A DNA stretch of 52,417 bases from Bacillota bacterium (GCA_023435985.1 JAEZKY010000282.1:1-52417), one strand, 5' to 3'. Counted from the first letter of the stretch, positions 8,832 through 18,206 are shown. Program-made: numbers and translations. The notes: a model not told the origin generated them from the letters alone.

Positions 8832-8877
8832 TTTTATTCCTCCACAACTATTGAACATCTGTTTATCACTGAGTTAT

Positions 8878-9006
8878 TTAAACTTTTTTAGCTTTTTCTT
8901 TCTCAAAAAGAATCACGTCTGGTATAGGTAAATTGAAAAATACTTGAAAACTCTTTACTAAAAAATATTCTATTAGAATAATCATTAATTACTTTAAATA
9001 TTTTAA
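8878..9006 (-). pseudogene. Decayed lrgA (cidA-like) fragment
   Basis: Minus-strand bases from 9006 read KYLK-stop-LMIILIEYFL, then FFNLPIPD. This parallels the intact lrgA product at 17902 (KYLKQLMIILVAYFL, then FKLPIPG). The ribosome site GAAGGTGATT is kept, but the TTG start has become TTA and codon 6 is a stop. After about 40 codons the match ends. It retains the promoter and operator of the parent gene. Confidence 0.8.
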
Positions 9007-9047
9007 AGAATCACCTTCTTTCAAAATAATTATTGGTATGTTGGTCT

Positions 9048-9098
9048 ACTGGTCTGACCAGTTATTGATAATATAGCACACATTTTTTAATAATTCAA
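9048..9098 (-). promoter_or_regulatory. Promoter plus GntR (FadR/LldR-type) operator upstream of the chemoreceptor
   Basis: -35 TTGAAT (complement of 9093-9098), a 17-base spacer, then -10 TATATT (complement of 9070-9075). The perfect odd palindrome ACTGGTCTGACCAGT (9048-9062) lies at the start of transcription. The layout is the same as at 17938-17986 before lrgA. TGGTNNGACCA-like sites are typical for FCD-domain GntR regulators. Confidence 0.75.
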
Positions 9099-9231
9099 CT
9101 AGTTTTGTTCCAATAATATGACCATTTTGACTATAATTCCATAATAACCTCTTATTTCCTGTAATTTTCCCATTTATATTAGTTCCTTATTTTATCTGCA
9201 GCAACTAGTAAAATAAATATTTAAATATCAA

Positions 9232-9270
9232 AAGTGCCTTAAGCCCTTTAACCCTGGACTTAAGACACTT
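9232..9270 (-). terminator. Terminator downstream of the metallophosphoesterase gene
   Basis: AAGTGTCTTAAG pairs with CTTAAGGCACTT on the minus strand, followed by a short T run. A similar hairpin (AAGTGTC/GACACTT) with the same flank ACTTATATATAAA occurs at 18164-18206, so it belongs to the duplicated block. Confidence 0.65.
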
Positions 9271-9472
9271 AACTTATATATAAATATTTGCAAAGAATAG
9301 AAATTTGCATTTTAATTTTTTATATTTTATCTAATCCTAACTTATATACTCTTACAGCTCCACTTAAATGCCTCTAATAAATGTCCCCTTTGAGTAAATA
9401 AAAGATATACAAATTGAAAATAAAATGCAAGTTATAAAATAGAGTCTTTTATTTTAACATTACTTATTTTAT

Positions 9473-10606
9473 TTAGCAGCTGCTTTCAATAAGTGTTGTT
9501 ATAGTTGTATCTGGATAATCTACCTTCTTTAATCTTACTATAAATCCTGATTGGTTTTCTTCAACTTCAACAAAGGTCATTATTTTCCCATTACCCATGT
9601 CAGGAATTGAAGGACATAAGAAACCTGAATTCACATAAATTGCCTTATCAAAACCTAAGAAGCTGTGTTCTTTTAATACAGGCGAATGAGTATGCCCCAT
9701 TACCACAACTTTATTTTTAATTTTATTATAGCTCTCATTACATAAAGCTTTTCCGTAATCATCTAAAGAATTGTTTATATTAACCAGCAAAAGTTCAACA
9801 ACATCATCTATACTTTTTATAACGCTTGGAAACAAATTTTCAATTTCAGCTGCACTTATTGATGTGCCATCTGGCATAGTGAAAATCAAATCTTTTGGAT
9901 TATTATAGCCAACTAAATTTGCAAGATTTATCATTAAAATATGGGCAAAGCTCCCATAATCATCTTTAATAGTTGAAATAATTGTTTTTATGATACTTTC
10001 TTTATCTGGATAACCTTGATTTAACAGCTCAGCTGAATTCTGTTTATTATCTTTTTGAAGTTTCTGTTCACACCAAAGTGCTGCAACTCTTGAAATAAAA
10101 TAGCCTATAGGTAATGGTTTATATATATTGCTGTCATTATTATCAGGTTGACAAAGTAAATCATAATAATGGCCATGTTCAGCATAAATGCCATTATTTC
10201 CATAGATCCTATCTAAACATACTATCTGCTTATTTGTATCACTTTGAAGTTTTATATAATTGTTTAATCCATCAAAATCTATAGTCATATCATGATTTCC
10301 ACGAACATAACATAGATTTCCTTGTATACTGTCCATGCAGGTTATGAAATCCCCATCAGCTTGTTTAGTAAATATCCCAGGATTACTATTTATAATTTCA
10401 TTTAGTGAAGCTGAAATTTGTGGCTCAGGTGTATACATCCATAATTCCAGCCAATCCCCAAGAATTACGACGTCCTGTATTTCATTAGAATTTGTTTGTA
10501 TATATTGCAGAATTGCCTTAAGATAGCTCTCATGAGCAGAACTTTGATACCAATTTTCTGGTGTGTTTGTCCCAATATGAACATCACTAATAAAAATATA
10601 TCTCAT
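9473..10606 (-). CDS. Metallophosphoesterase (calcineurin-like)
   Basis: 377 residues with the metallophosphoesterase signature in order: SDVHIG (residues 7-12), GDWLE, GNHD and GHTH near the C-terminal third. These supply the two-metal site. It has no signal peptide, so it is presumably cytoplasmic. The longer insert between GNHD and GHTH (about 190 residues) is unusual for the small phosphodiesterases and recalls UDP-diacylglucosamine-hydrolase-like proteins. The substrate cannot be told. ATG 10606 follows GGGGGGAG. It is monocistronic, divergent from the M28 peptidase, and ended by the hairpin at 9232-9270. Confidence 0.85.
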   Translation of the reverse strand: MRYIFISDVHIGTNTPENWYQSSAHESYLKAILQYIQTNSNEIQDVVILGDWLELWMYTPEPQISASLNEIINSNPGIFTKQADGDFITCMDSIQGNLCYVRGNHDMTIDFDGLNNYIKLQSDTNKQIVCLDRIYGNNGIYAEHGHYYDLLCQPDNNDSNIYKPLPIGYFISRVAALWCEQKLQKDNKQNSAELLNQGYPDKESIIKTIISTIKDDYGSFAHILMINLANLVGYNNPKDLIFTMPDGTSISAAEIENLFPSVIKSIDDVVELLLVNINNSLDDYGKALCNESYNKIKNKVVVMGHTHSPVLKEHSFLGFDKAIYVNSGFLCPSIPDMGNGKIMTFVEVEENQSGFIVRLKKVDYPDTTITTLIESSC

Positions 10607-11084
10607 TTTTCTCCCCCCGTAATTAAGATAAGATTATAAATTAAATACCTTCATCCTCTAATGTATATACGTTGCGTCAAAGAGGTTCACATTAAATGTT
10701 TTGTACTCATATTCATGTAAATACTCGTGATGTAATTTCATTATCAAAGCTTATATAGATCAAATTCCATTTCTCCCATTTCCAACAATTAACAAAACCT
10801 TACTATAGATATTATCAAAGCATCGCAATAGATAAAAGTTTTAATCTGTTAAAGTAAATTCCTTAATATAAAAAATACGTTAAAAATAAGTTAATTGGAA
10901 TCTTAATATACTTAAACCATTTATAAGAGGGGCTTGTATAAACATTCCTAGAGGCATCACTTTATTTCTTAATGTAATAATATTTAATAGAACTAAATTC
11001 ACTCTATATATTAATTCAGATATATACAAAAATATAATTCGCATAACTATTTTTATTCATATAATAGCATTGAGGTGAATTAAA
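10607..11084. other. Divergent intergenic region
   Basis: 478 AT-rich bases between the divergent phosphoesterase and M28 peptidase genes. It must hold both promoters. No convincing gene, riboswitch or long repeat was seen. Confidence 0.5.
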
Positions 11085-13133
11085 ATGACAAATAATTTCA
11101 AAATATATAATAAATTTTGTCATGCTTTAGACTTAAACTTCTCTCAGCAGATCATGGAGAGACTAGGGCAATTTGGAGATGATGCAGCTACTGGAAATAG
11201 AGCAGCAGGATCAAAAGCCTGCTATGATGCTGCAAATTACTTATATGATAAATTTAAGGAAGCAGGTCTTACAAACGTATCATTGGACAAATTCCAGGTT
11301 AATGGATGGACCTATAAAGGTGCAAATCTAGTATATAAAGATACTGACGGATTACTCCAAAAGATTGTTTTAGGTGGATATGCTTCGAATATTCAAGCTG
11401 TAGATGAAGAAGTTACTATAGTTGATGGTGGAAAAGGTACTGTCAGTGAATTAAAGGCTTTAGGAGATATAAGAAATAAACTGGTTTTGGTGTCGGTAAT
11501 TAATCCTCTTGAGGAGTACTGGATCAATCTTCCTTCCTATGAGGCTCATCTTAAGGGGGCAAAGGGTGTATTAATCGCTTTAACCTGTGGAGTAGATCAT
11601 GATAATATCTTATTTTCCTGGGATCTTCAAGCTCCCGCCTACTGCTCTACTTTATCTATAAGTATTAAGGATGTAAAAACATTAAAAGCCTTAATTAATT
11701 CAAACCCTGCTAAAGAAATTAAAGCTATCTTTAATGCAGATTCTGTAGTTGTACCGCATGCAGATTCTTATAATGTTGTTGGTGAAATTAAAGGAAAAAC
11801 TTCAGAGGTAATCTATTTAACCTCTCATTACGATGGTTATTATCATTCCTTTTTTGATGATGCAAATGGAGTTTCATCAATGCTTGGCATAAGCAAAGCT
11901 ATAATAGACAGCGGATATACTCCTATGAAAACCATAAGAGTAATAGCTCATGGAGCTGAAGAATGGGGACAGGGCTCTAAAGATTATGACTGGTTATGCG
12001 GCTCTTATTATGAAATAGAAAAAATTCATCCTGAATGGAAGGAAAAAGCTTTTGCTTTAATTAATTTAGACGGAAATTTTCCAATAGCTAAAGAGAGAAA
12101 CTTCAGAATTTATAGCTGTTATGAATTATATGATTATACTAAAAAGTTTATAAAATCTTCTATTATTAGAGACTTCTATAATTACGAAGTTGTTTGCCCT
12201 GGTCTTATTCTTGCAGATGATTTTTCTTATTACAAGAATGGAGTTCCAACTCTTATGCCAGGAGAAAATTGGGACAACTCTATATACTTCAAAAATTATT
12301 ATCATAGCACCATGGATAGTAAAAAAGCCGGTTTTGATATAGGAACCTATGAATTAATCCATAAGCTATATGGTAAAATCCTTTTGGATTTTGATTCTCT
12401 GCCAATAAGGCCTTTAGATTTTAGCACACGCTTTAAGATCATGAAAAAGGAACTTATACCTGGTATCATCCGCAGTGATTTAGAAGATGCTATCGAGGAG
12501 GCGTGTAATACTTCACAAGAATTATCTCTAGCTATTCAAAGCATAAATTCCTCTTACGCTGATCTGTTCAAAAATAATGACTATATATCCTGTAAGTCCA
12601 TAAGTAAAGAATCTATTCATATTAATTTTATGCTATTTATATTATTGAAAAAGATCCAAAACACTCTTTTAGCTTTTACATGGCAGCAGGATATTCATTC
12701 AATGACCTTCCCTCACTCTGTTGCTATGCGGAATATATCCTTACTAAATAATGCTATATCAAGCTTAATAAAACGAAATCTGCCTTTAATCGAGGTTGTT
12801 GAAAAATATATTAAACCTATTGATAACAATAGATATATCTTTGAATTCAGCAAAGAAAACTATGATTTCTTTTCATATAGAATACCTTTTGGTAACGACA
12901 ATACCTTTGCAAGCAACATGATTAAAAAGCCTAATGAAGATTTATATTACCTAGCCCATGCCCTTAGGACAAAGTCAAACGAACCGCATCCAGATTTGAG
13001 TGCTGAAATTAATATTCTAAAAAATTCTTTAAAAAGACAATACAAATATCTAAATGAGATTTCTGCTAAAGAAATTGAAGATATTAAAGTTATAGTAAAA
13101 TTAATGAATAAGATTATAAATGCAATAACTTAA
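11085..13133 (+). CDS. M28-family zinc aminopeptidase with PA-type insert
   Basis: 682 residues. Residues 1-90 start an M28-like fold and about 100-215 resemble a PA (protease-associated) insert. The catalytic zinc domain follows, with H248 (SHYDG), D258/D259 (FFDDANG), E292/E293 (HGAEEWG), an NLDGN Asp near 330 and a late YHSTMD His. These match the five co-catalytic zinc ligands of M28. A C-terminal helical extension of about 240 residues is not recognised. There is no signal peptide, unlike most PA-containing M28 enzymes, so it probably works on peptides in the cytoplasm or leaves by another route. The start follows GAGGTGAATTAAA. It is monocistronic, with a perfect 15-bp terminator stem downstream. 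Confidence 0.88.
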   Translation: MTNNFKIYNKFCHALDLNFSQQIMERLGQFGDDAATGNRAAGSKACYDAANYLYDKFKEAGLTNVSLDKFQVNGWTYKGANLVYKDTDGLLQKIVLGGYASNIQAVDEEVTIVDGGKGTVSELKALGDIRNKLVLVSVINPLEEYWINLPSYEAHLKGAKGVLIALTCGVDHDNILFSWDLQAPAYCSTLSISIKDVKTLKALINSNPAKEIKAIFNADSVVVPHADSYNVVGEIKGKTSEVIYLTSHYDGYYHSFFDDANGVSSMLGISKAIIDSGYTPMKTIRVIAHGAEEWGQGSKDYDWLCGSYYEIEKIHPEWKEKAFALINLDGNFPIAKERNFRIYSCYELYDYTKKFIKSSIIRDFYNYEVVCPGLILADDFSYYKNGVPTLMPGENWDNSIYFKNYYHSTMDSKKAGFDIGTYELIHKLYGKILLDFDSLPIRPLDFSTRFKIMKKELIPGIIRSDLEDAIEEACNTSQELSLAIQSINSSYADLFKNNDYISCKSISKESIHINFMLFILLKKIQNTLLAFTWQQDIHSMTFPHSVAMRNISLLNNAISSLIKRNLPLIEVVEKYIKPIDNNRYIFEFSKENYDFFSYRIPFGNDNTFASNMIKKPNEDLYYLAHALRTKSNEPHPDLSAEINILKNSLKRQYKYLNEISAKEIEDIKVIVKLMNKIINAIT

Positions 13134-13148
13134 AAATACAGACATTTA

Positions 13149-13194
13149 AATAAGTTATGCTTAGAAGATTTATTTCTCTTAAGCATAACTTATT
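13149..13194 (+). terminator. Terminator of the M28 peptidase gene
   Basis: AATAAGTTATGCTTA (13149-13163) pairs perfectly with TAAGCATAACTTATT (13180-13194), followed by a short T-rich stretch. Confidence 0.7.
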
Positions 13195-13329
13195 TTAAAG
13201 TTTCATCATTAAAGAATAATATATATTTATCAATAAAATTTATGATACAATCTATTTAATAATTAGCACTAAATATACAGCTATATTAAATTTGAGCTGA
13301 CACTTTGGCTTTAAATGAGGAGATTTAAA

Positions 13330-13860
13330 ATGTTTAAAAAAATATTAGTCAATGCCATAACCTTAATCCGAATACCACTGACTATATTGTTTATAATACT
13401 TTTTGTTAATAATAATATAACTTTAGAATTGCTAGTCTTATTTCTTATTTTATTAACTGACTTTATTGATGGGAAACTTTCTAGGAAACTTAATGCTACC
13501 TCTAAGTTCGGAGGTATTTTAGATGTCTATTGTGACTTGTTTTTTGTATTGTGTACAAGCATATTGTTTAATATTTATAATCTTGTAAACATCGCATATA
13601 CCATTATATTAGTTTCTAAATTCATCGAATTTAATATAACTTCCTATTATGCCGGTGCTTCCAAAAATAATATCCCATTTGTATTTGATAAGATAGGAAA
13701 AACTGTAACAACCCTTTATCAGACTGTTCCATTTGTTGTTATTCTTCCTGTTATGTCAAAGTACTCCTGCTTATATATTGCCTGCTTAATGACCGGTACA
13801 ATAATATCAAGCATATTAAGAATTTCTAGTTTAGTCACATTAAAAAAAGTACTAGACTAA
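13330..13860 (+). CDS. CDP-alcohol phosphatidyltransferase family membrane protein
   Basis: 176 residues, with five or six predicted membrane helices. The family signature is present as DG-x2-SR-x8-G-x3-D-x3-D (DGKLSRKLNATSKFGGILD, then VYCD); the usual Ala before Arg is Ser. Such enzymes move a phosphatidyl group from CDP-diacylglycerol to an alcohol in the membrane (PgsA, PssA or related). The acceptor cannot be told. It is a single gene not next to other phospholipid genes, so it is likely an accessory copy. ATG 13330 follows GAGGAG; an earlier in-frame ATG overlaps that site. Cyclopropane fatty acid synthase, another phospholipid enzyme, lies convergent downstream. Confidence 0.82.
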   Translation: MFKKILVNAITLIRIPLTILFIILFVNNNITLELLVLFLILLTDFIDGKLSRKLNATSKFGGILDVYCDLFFVLCTSILFNIYNLVNIAYTIILVSKFIEFNITSYYAGASKNNIPFVFDKIGKTVTTLYQTVPFVVILPVMSKYSCLYIACLMTGTIISSILRISSLVTLKKVLD

Positions 13861-13893
13861 AGAGGTTTATCTATAATTACCTGTACAACAAAC

Positions 13894-13943
13894 GGAGGGC
13901 TGAAGCTTTGAGGGAGAGATACCCCTCAAATTTTCAGCTCTCC
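13894..13943. terminator. Long GC-rich hairpin between convergent genes
   Basis: GGAGGGCTGAA then TTTGAGGG pair with CCCTCAAA then TTCAGCTCTCC. It sits between the convergent phosphatidyltransferase and cfa genes. T runs are weak on both sides, so the terminator role is inferred from position. Confidence 0.45.
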
Positions 13944-14039
13944 TGCCTTAATGGTTTTAAGGTTTTTCTAACCAAAACATCCTTTTATAGCTTACCCTGC
14001 AAACTAGACTTATAAGTTAGAACATAAACAAAAGTAGTT

Positions 14040-15215
14040 TTATTTATACATATAATCTCTAGTCCATTGTAAATCATTATTTACGCCTTTACTAAATAAG
14101 AATTGATGAATATTTATATTTCCAGTATGGAATGATGCTGCACAAGCATTTAAATATAATCTCCACATTCTTATAAAGGTTTCATCCTTAGTTTTTCTTA
14201 CTTCTTGTAATGCATTTTCAAAATTTGCTGACCAGTGATCTAAAGTTTTTTCATAATGAAGTCTTAAATTTTCCACATCAATTACATTAAACTTTTTATC
14301 AGACATACAGTTAATCAATTCAGAAACTGCTGGAACATATCCTCCTGGGAAAATGTATTTATCTATCCAAGTGTTGTTTCCACCAGCCTCTATAGCTGTT
14401 ATGCAGTGAAGTAATGATAAGCCTTTATCCTTTAATAGTTTATCTATAGCTTCAAAATACTCATTAAGATGATCCTGCCCTACATGCTCAAGCATACCAA
14501 CGCTGACTATTTTATCAAACTCTCTATTTTTTATTTCTCTATAGTCCACAAGTTGAACTTCAACTAAATCCTCTAAGCCCTCATTCTTTATTCTTTCGTT
14601 AACCTTAGCTAACTGCTCTGAACTTAGGGTTATTCCCATAGCCTTTACCTTATATGTCTTTGCTGCTGTAATAATAAGCTCACCCCATCCACAGCCTATA
14701 TCAAGTAAAGTCTCTCCCTCTTTTAAATCCAGCTTCTTAAGAATGTGCTCAACTTTATTCTTTTGAGCTTGATTTAAAGAATCCTCTTTAGACTTAAAGT
14801 ATCCACACGAATATGTCATAGTGTCATCCAGCCACAACTTATAAAAATCATTTCCTATATCATAATGGAACTCAATATTTTTCTTACTGTTCTTAATATT
14901 ATTTGTAGCCATTTTAAGCAGTTCTCCATATTTACTGCTGCTGCTTAAAAAGCTCTCTTTATTATTATATAAAGACTCTATAACCTTTTTTACGCTTCCT
15001 TCGATCTCTATCTTATTAGTCATATAAGCTTCTCCAAAAGTTATTGAAGGGTCCTTAATAATATCCGCTTTAGGAATAGGTTCATTAAAAATTAGCTTAA
15101 ACTGAGGTTCCCCTTCCCCATAGACTTCTGAGCTTCCATCCCAAAGCTTTAACTCAAAAGTATCTGCGAATAAATTTTTGAACAATGTTTTATAAAATAT
15201 TTTATCAATAATCAT
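14040..15215 (-). CDS. cfa: Cyclopropane-fatty-acyl-phospholipid synthase
   Basis: 391 residues, the usual length for the family. The N-terminal lipid-binding region is followed by FHYDIGNDFYKLWLDDTMTYS, the highly conserved Cfa signature, then the SAM-binding motif LDIGCGWGEL and VGMLEHVG. The enzyme methylenates cis double bonds of membrane phospholipid acyl chains with S-adenosylmethionine at the cytoplasmic membrane face. I chose ATG 15213-15215 because GGGAG lies nine bases upstream; the ATG three codons earlier directly abuts that site. It appears monocistronic. Clostridia often induce cfa in stationary phase or under solvent stress, but no such regulatory site was seen here. Confidence 0.95.
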   Translation of the reverse strand: MIIDKIFYKTLFKNLFADTFELKLWDGSSEVYGEGEPQFKLIFNEPIPKADIIKDPSITFGEAYMTNKIEIEGSVKKVIESLYNNKESFLSSSSKYGELLKMATNNIKNSKKNIEFHYDIGNDFYKLWLDDTMTYSCGYFKSKEDSLNQAQKNKVEHILKKLDLKEGETLLDIGCGWGELIITAAKTYKVKAMGITLSSEQLAKVNERIKNEGLEDLVEVQLVDYREIKNREFDKIVSVGMLEHVGQDHLNEYFEAIDKLLKDKGLSLLHCITAIEAGGNNTWIDKYIFPGGYVPAVSELINCMSDKKFNVIDVENLRLHYEKTLDHWSANFENALQEVRKTKDETFIRMWRLYLNACAASFHTGNINIHQFLFSKGVNNDLQWTRDYMYK

Positions 15216-15510
15216 TACGGTCATCTCCCTATTTAAATTTAATTTATCAAATATAAAAATCAGATAAAAAATGTATAAACAAGGCACATGCAAGAAAATA
15301 ATAAATCAAGGACAAGACATATATTGAGGGTCAAACAAGAGCAAAATCCTGCTCTTTGCTTAATTAGAATTTGGCGACTCAGTATAATGTAAATTAAACA
15401 AACATACTGATCTATTATTTTTTGATTGTGTCTAAATTTGAACTAATACTTAAAATAACTCTTTCTACTTTTAAATCTGCATCCATAAGTTTTGACTAAT
15501 TCTTTATTTC

Positions 15511-16182
15511 TTAAACAACATCATTTAATTCTAAATGTTTCCTTATAGCAGCGGCTGCTGCATCAGCATCATGAGCCTTTAAAGCTCTCCATATTTCTTC
15601 ATGGTTAGTTTTAACCATTTCTTTATTAGAGCTATGAACATTTGAGTTTTCAATATACTTTTCAATTAAAGAAGACATAGAAAACATAACTGTTGAAATC
15701 AAATGATTCCCAGAAGCCTGTGCTATTTTATAGTGAAATCTTTTATCTAGTGAGGCAGAAGCTTCTCCATCTGAAGCATTATTCAATTCCTCCATTATGT
15801 CCTTTAATTCCATAAGCTGCTCATCAGTTATGTTTTTTGCTGCAAGAGCTGCTGTTTCTGGCTCAATTATCTTTCTAAGCTGGAGGACATCATCGCCCTT
15901 ACTTCCAAGTAGTAAAAAAACAATGGACAAAGGTTCAAGTAAACTATTTTCAAAATTCTCATTAATAAAATTTCCTTCTCCATGCTTAGATTCAATAAGT
16001 CCAAGCATTTGCAGAGATTTTAAGGCTTCCCTGATAGATGCTCTACTGACTTCGAGCTTATCACATAATTCTCTTTCTGAAGGCAATTTATCTCCACTTC
16101 TTAATTCACCTTTTTTAACAATATCTTTTATTTGTTCAATTACCATTTCATATATTTTTGTGCTTTTTACAGGACTTAACAT
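15511..16182 (-). CDS. GntR-family regulator, FadR/LldR (FCD) subfamily
   Basis: 223 residues. An N-terminal winged helix (about 8-72) carries LPSERELCDKLEVSRASIREAL-K-L. The C-terminal FCD helical domain shows the metal/acid-binding set: an Asp and His in LDKRFHY, a His in TNHEE and a His in RKHLE. FCD regulators respond to carboxylates such as lactate, pyruvate or gluconate. It is last in the lrgA-lrgB-unknown-gntR unit, 25 bases after the unknown gene. The TGGTC-GACCA dyads at 17938-17948 and 9048-9062 have the shape expected for its operator, so it probably represses its own operon and the chemoreceptor unit. Confidence 0.9.
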   Translation of the reverse strand: MLSPVKSTKIYEMVIEQIKDIVKKGELRSGDKLPSERELCDKLEVSRASIREALKSLQMLGLIESKHGEGNFINENFENSLLEPLSIVFLLLGSKGDDVLQLRKIIEPETAALAAKNITDEQLMELKDIMEELNNASDGEASASLDKRFHYKIAQASGNHLISTVMFSMSSLIEKYIENSNVHSSNKEMVKTNHEEIWRALKAHDADAAAAAIRKHLELNDVV

Positions 16183-16207
16183 CTGTACCTTCCTCTCAAA
16201 AATTGAT

Positions 16208-16792
16208 CTATTGTATTTTTAATAAATATCCAAGCAGTTTATTGTAATTTTTTTCTGCTAATAGTTCTCTATTTTTAGAATTCTCTATTTTGTCATTAAG
16301 TACATTGATGTTTTTTCTAAAATTATCTAAAGTATTTATTATAGCGGTTTTAAAAAGTGGAACAGCATCAATTATTCTTTTTAAGCCATATACATATTCA
16401 TCATCGCTAAGCTTAAAGCATTGAAATAATCCAGAAGTAAGCCTTCCATCTGAAAATATGTAAATGTATCTATCACTCATTTCATCAGATAAGTCAACTT
16501 CTATTTTATGCTTATATAATCTAAAGATGACATCTCCCTGCTTTACAAATATGGGAAATATGCTGGCGAAAAGTCTTGTTATATCATTATCATCCTCATC
16601 AATTAAACCAGAGAAGTCATTTTCATTAAGTTTCGTGACAATTTCATCAGTAAAGATGATGTTTTTTATTTCTTTAGCCAGCTTTAACTTTAGCTTTTGT
16701 TCTCTTTCTTCATTTAATAAATTATCAATAGAGCTAAATAACTTATTAAGTGGATTCATACCCCTTTGGGAATTGTTTTTGTCCTCATTCAC
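16208..16792 (-). CDS. Conserved protein of unknown function in the lrg operon
   Basis: 194 residues, paralogue of the 6383-6970 product, sharing IDNLL-EE-EQKLKLKLAKEIK, LFASIFPIFV, FRLYKHKIEVD and SDRYIYIFSDGRLTSGLF. It starts at GTG 16792 after GGAGGTG. It has no membrane segment or signal peptide, a mixed alpha/beta middle and a helical tail. It lies 58 bases after lrgB and 25 bases before the gntR gene. It could be a soluble partner of the Lrg transporter, a sensor, or a signalling protein. I do not recognise a named family. Confidence 0.75.
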   Translation of the reverse strand: MNEDKNNSQRGMNPLNKLFSSIDNLLNEEREQKLKLKLAKEIKNIIFTDEIVTKLNENDFSGLIDEDDNDITRLFASIFPIFVKQGDVIFRLYKHKIEVDLSDEMSDRYIYIFSDGRLTSGLFQCFKLSDDEYVYGLKRIIDAVPLFKTAIINTLDNFRKNINVLNDKIENSKNRELLAEKNYNKLLGYLLKIQ

Positions 16793-16850
16793 AATACCAC
16801 CTCCATAAATATTTTAACACACAAAAGAAAATAATAATTCCAAAGATGCC

Positions 16851-17555
16851 TTAATTAAAAAATGTTGAGAATAAATTCCATAAAATAGGTGCTATTAATA
16901 CTGTTACAATTCCTGAAATTGCAATAGTTAAACTGCTCATAGCCCCTTCAGTTTCACCTATTTCCATAGCTTTAGCTGTTCCCACAGCATGAGACGCGCT
17001 TCCCATAGCAATTCCTAGTGCCACTTTATCATTTATCTTTAATATTTTATACAGGAATGGTCCAATAATAGAACCTAATATTCCAGTAATTATAATAGCA
17101 ACTACAGTTATGGCTGGAAGCCCTCCCAATTGATTAGATAATGCCATTCCTATAGGTGTTGTTATAGATTTAGGTATTAATGATTTTGCAAGCTGACCTG
17201 AAAGGTTAAATAGCTTAGAAAATGCAATTACAGATAATATTCCAGCTGTTGACCCGCATAAGATGCCTGCTAAAATAGGCAGAGCATTTGCCTTAAACAA
17301 AGAGAATTTCTTGTATAAAGGCAGTGCTAATGCAACAGTTGCTGGTGCTAAAAAGAAGGAAATTACCTGTCCCCCGTTATTATAATCATCATACTTAATA
17401 TTGAATTTCATTAAAAATATGATTAAAATTATTATTGCAATGAGTAACGGGTTAAAAATTGAAAGTTTAAGTTTCTGCTTAATCAAAGTTCCTATTTCAT
17501 AAGCGATTAAAGATATTAATACACCAAAAACAGGAGAGCTTATTATATCCTTCAT
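16851..17555 (-). CDS. lrgB: LrgB/CidB-family membrane protein
   Basis: 234 residues, mostly membrane helices. It has the conserved LrgB stretches SFFLAPATVALALPLYK, SITTPIGMALSNQLGG and GSASHAVGTAKAMEIGE. LrgB works with LrgA; the pair was described as antiholin-like, and in Bacillus subtilis the homologous PftAB pair imports pyruvate. I chose ATG 17553-17555, which overlaps the lrgA stop (ATGA), a sign of translational coupling. An upstream GTG at 17564 overlaps the GGAAGGTG ribosome site. Given the FCD-type GntR regulator in the same operon, carboxylate transport is the likelier role (inference). Confidence 0.92.
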   Translation of the reverse strand: MKDIISSPVFGVLISLIAYEIGTLIKQKLKLSIFNPLLIAIIILIIFLMKFNIKYDDYNNGGQVISFFLAPATVALALPLYKKFSLFKANALPILAGILCGSTAGILSVIAFSKLFNLSGQLAKSLIPKSITTPIGMALSNQLGGLPAITVVAIIITGILGSIIGPFLYKILKINDKVALGIAMGSASHAVGTAKAMEIGETEGAMSSLTIAISGIVTVLIAPILWNLFSTFFN

Positions 17556-17902
17556 CTTGTGCACACCTTCCTTAAAAATTTAACAACATAAGCAGTTACA
17601 ATCCACACAATTAAAGTAGTGATAATAACTATAAAGGTAAATGGCATGACTTTTCCTTTTAACATATCAAATGATGTCATAAGCCCAACTCCTGCAGGAA
17701 TGAATAAAAATGACATATGAGATATTAATACATCACATATATCCTCGATCATTTCGACCTTGACTATACCAACGGATAAGCCTAAGAAAAGTAGAATTAA
17801 TCCGATAACTGTGCCTGGTATAGGTAGTTTAAATACTAGTTGAATTATTGTTCCTAAAAAATATGCTACTAAAATAATCATTAATTGCTTCAAATATTTC
17901 AA
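17552..17902 (-). CDS. lrgA: LrgA/CidA-family membrane protein
   Basis: 116 residues with four membrane helices and the family motifs FKLPIPGTVIGLILLFLGL and LFIPAGVGLM. It starts at TTG 17902, judged by AAAGAGGTGATTTTT upstream and by alignment with the decayed copy at 9006. It forms the first gene of the lrgAB-unknown-gntR operon and overlaps lrgB by four bases. A promoter and dyad operator lie 36-84 bases upstream of the start. Confidence 0.9.
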   Translation of the reverse strand: MKYLKQLMIILVAYFLGTIIQLVFKLPIPGTVIGLILLFLGLSVGIVKVEMIEDICDVLISHMSFLFIPAGVGLMTSFDMLKGKVMPFTFIVIITTLIVWIVTAYVVKFLRKVCTR

Positions 17903-17937
17903 AAAATCACCTCTTTGGTAAAAAATCATTGGTATAG

Positions 17938-17986
17938 TGGTCAGACCAGTTGATGTTAATATATCACATCTTGTTTAATATTTCAA
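17938..17986 (-). promoter_or_regulatory. lrgA promoter and GntR operator
   Basis: -35 TTGAAA (complement of 17981-17986), a 17-base spacer, -10 TATATT (complement of 17958-17963), and the dyad TGGTCAGACCA at 17938-17948 over the expected transcription start. Repression by blocking RNA polymerase at the start is the simple reading. Confidence 0.78.
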
Positions 17987-18163
17987 TCATTATTATTCCA
18001 AAAATATGTCTCTTTTCACTATATTACTAGTATTCTTTTTATTTTCTCCACTTTATCTCTATTTATGTCTAATTTCTACTCATTCTGATTAACAATGCAA
18101 ATTTATAGATAAACAACTGTAAGCTTACCTCATATCTTAGCAGTAATAATTTTTATTATAAAA

Positions 18164-18206
18164 AAAGTGTCATAGCTCCCAGATAAATCTAGGTTCTAAG
18201 ACACTT
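18164..18206 (-). terminator. Terminator of the HMA-domain gene
   Basis: On the minus strand AAGTGTCTTAG pairs with CTATGACACTT, followed by a run of seven T. It is homologous in stem and flank to the hairpin at 9232-9270. Confidence 0.75.

Noticed and set aside
15797..16222. Plus-strand open frame opposite gntR
   Set aside because: Antisense of the winged-helix and FCD coding sequence, with Ser-rich low-complexity translation.
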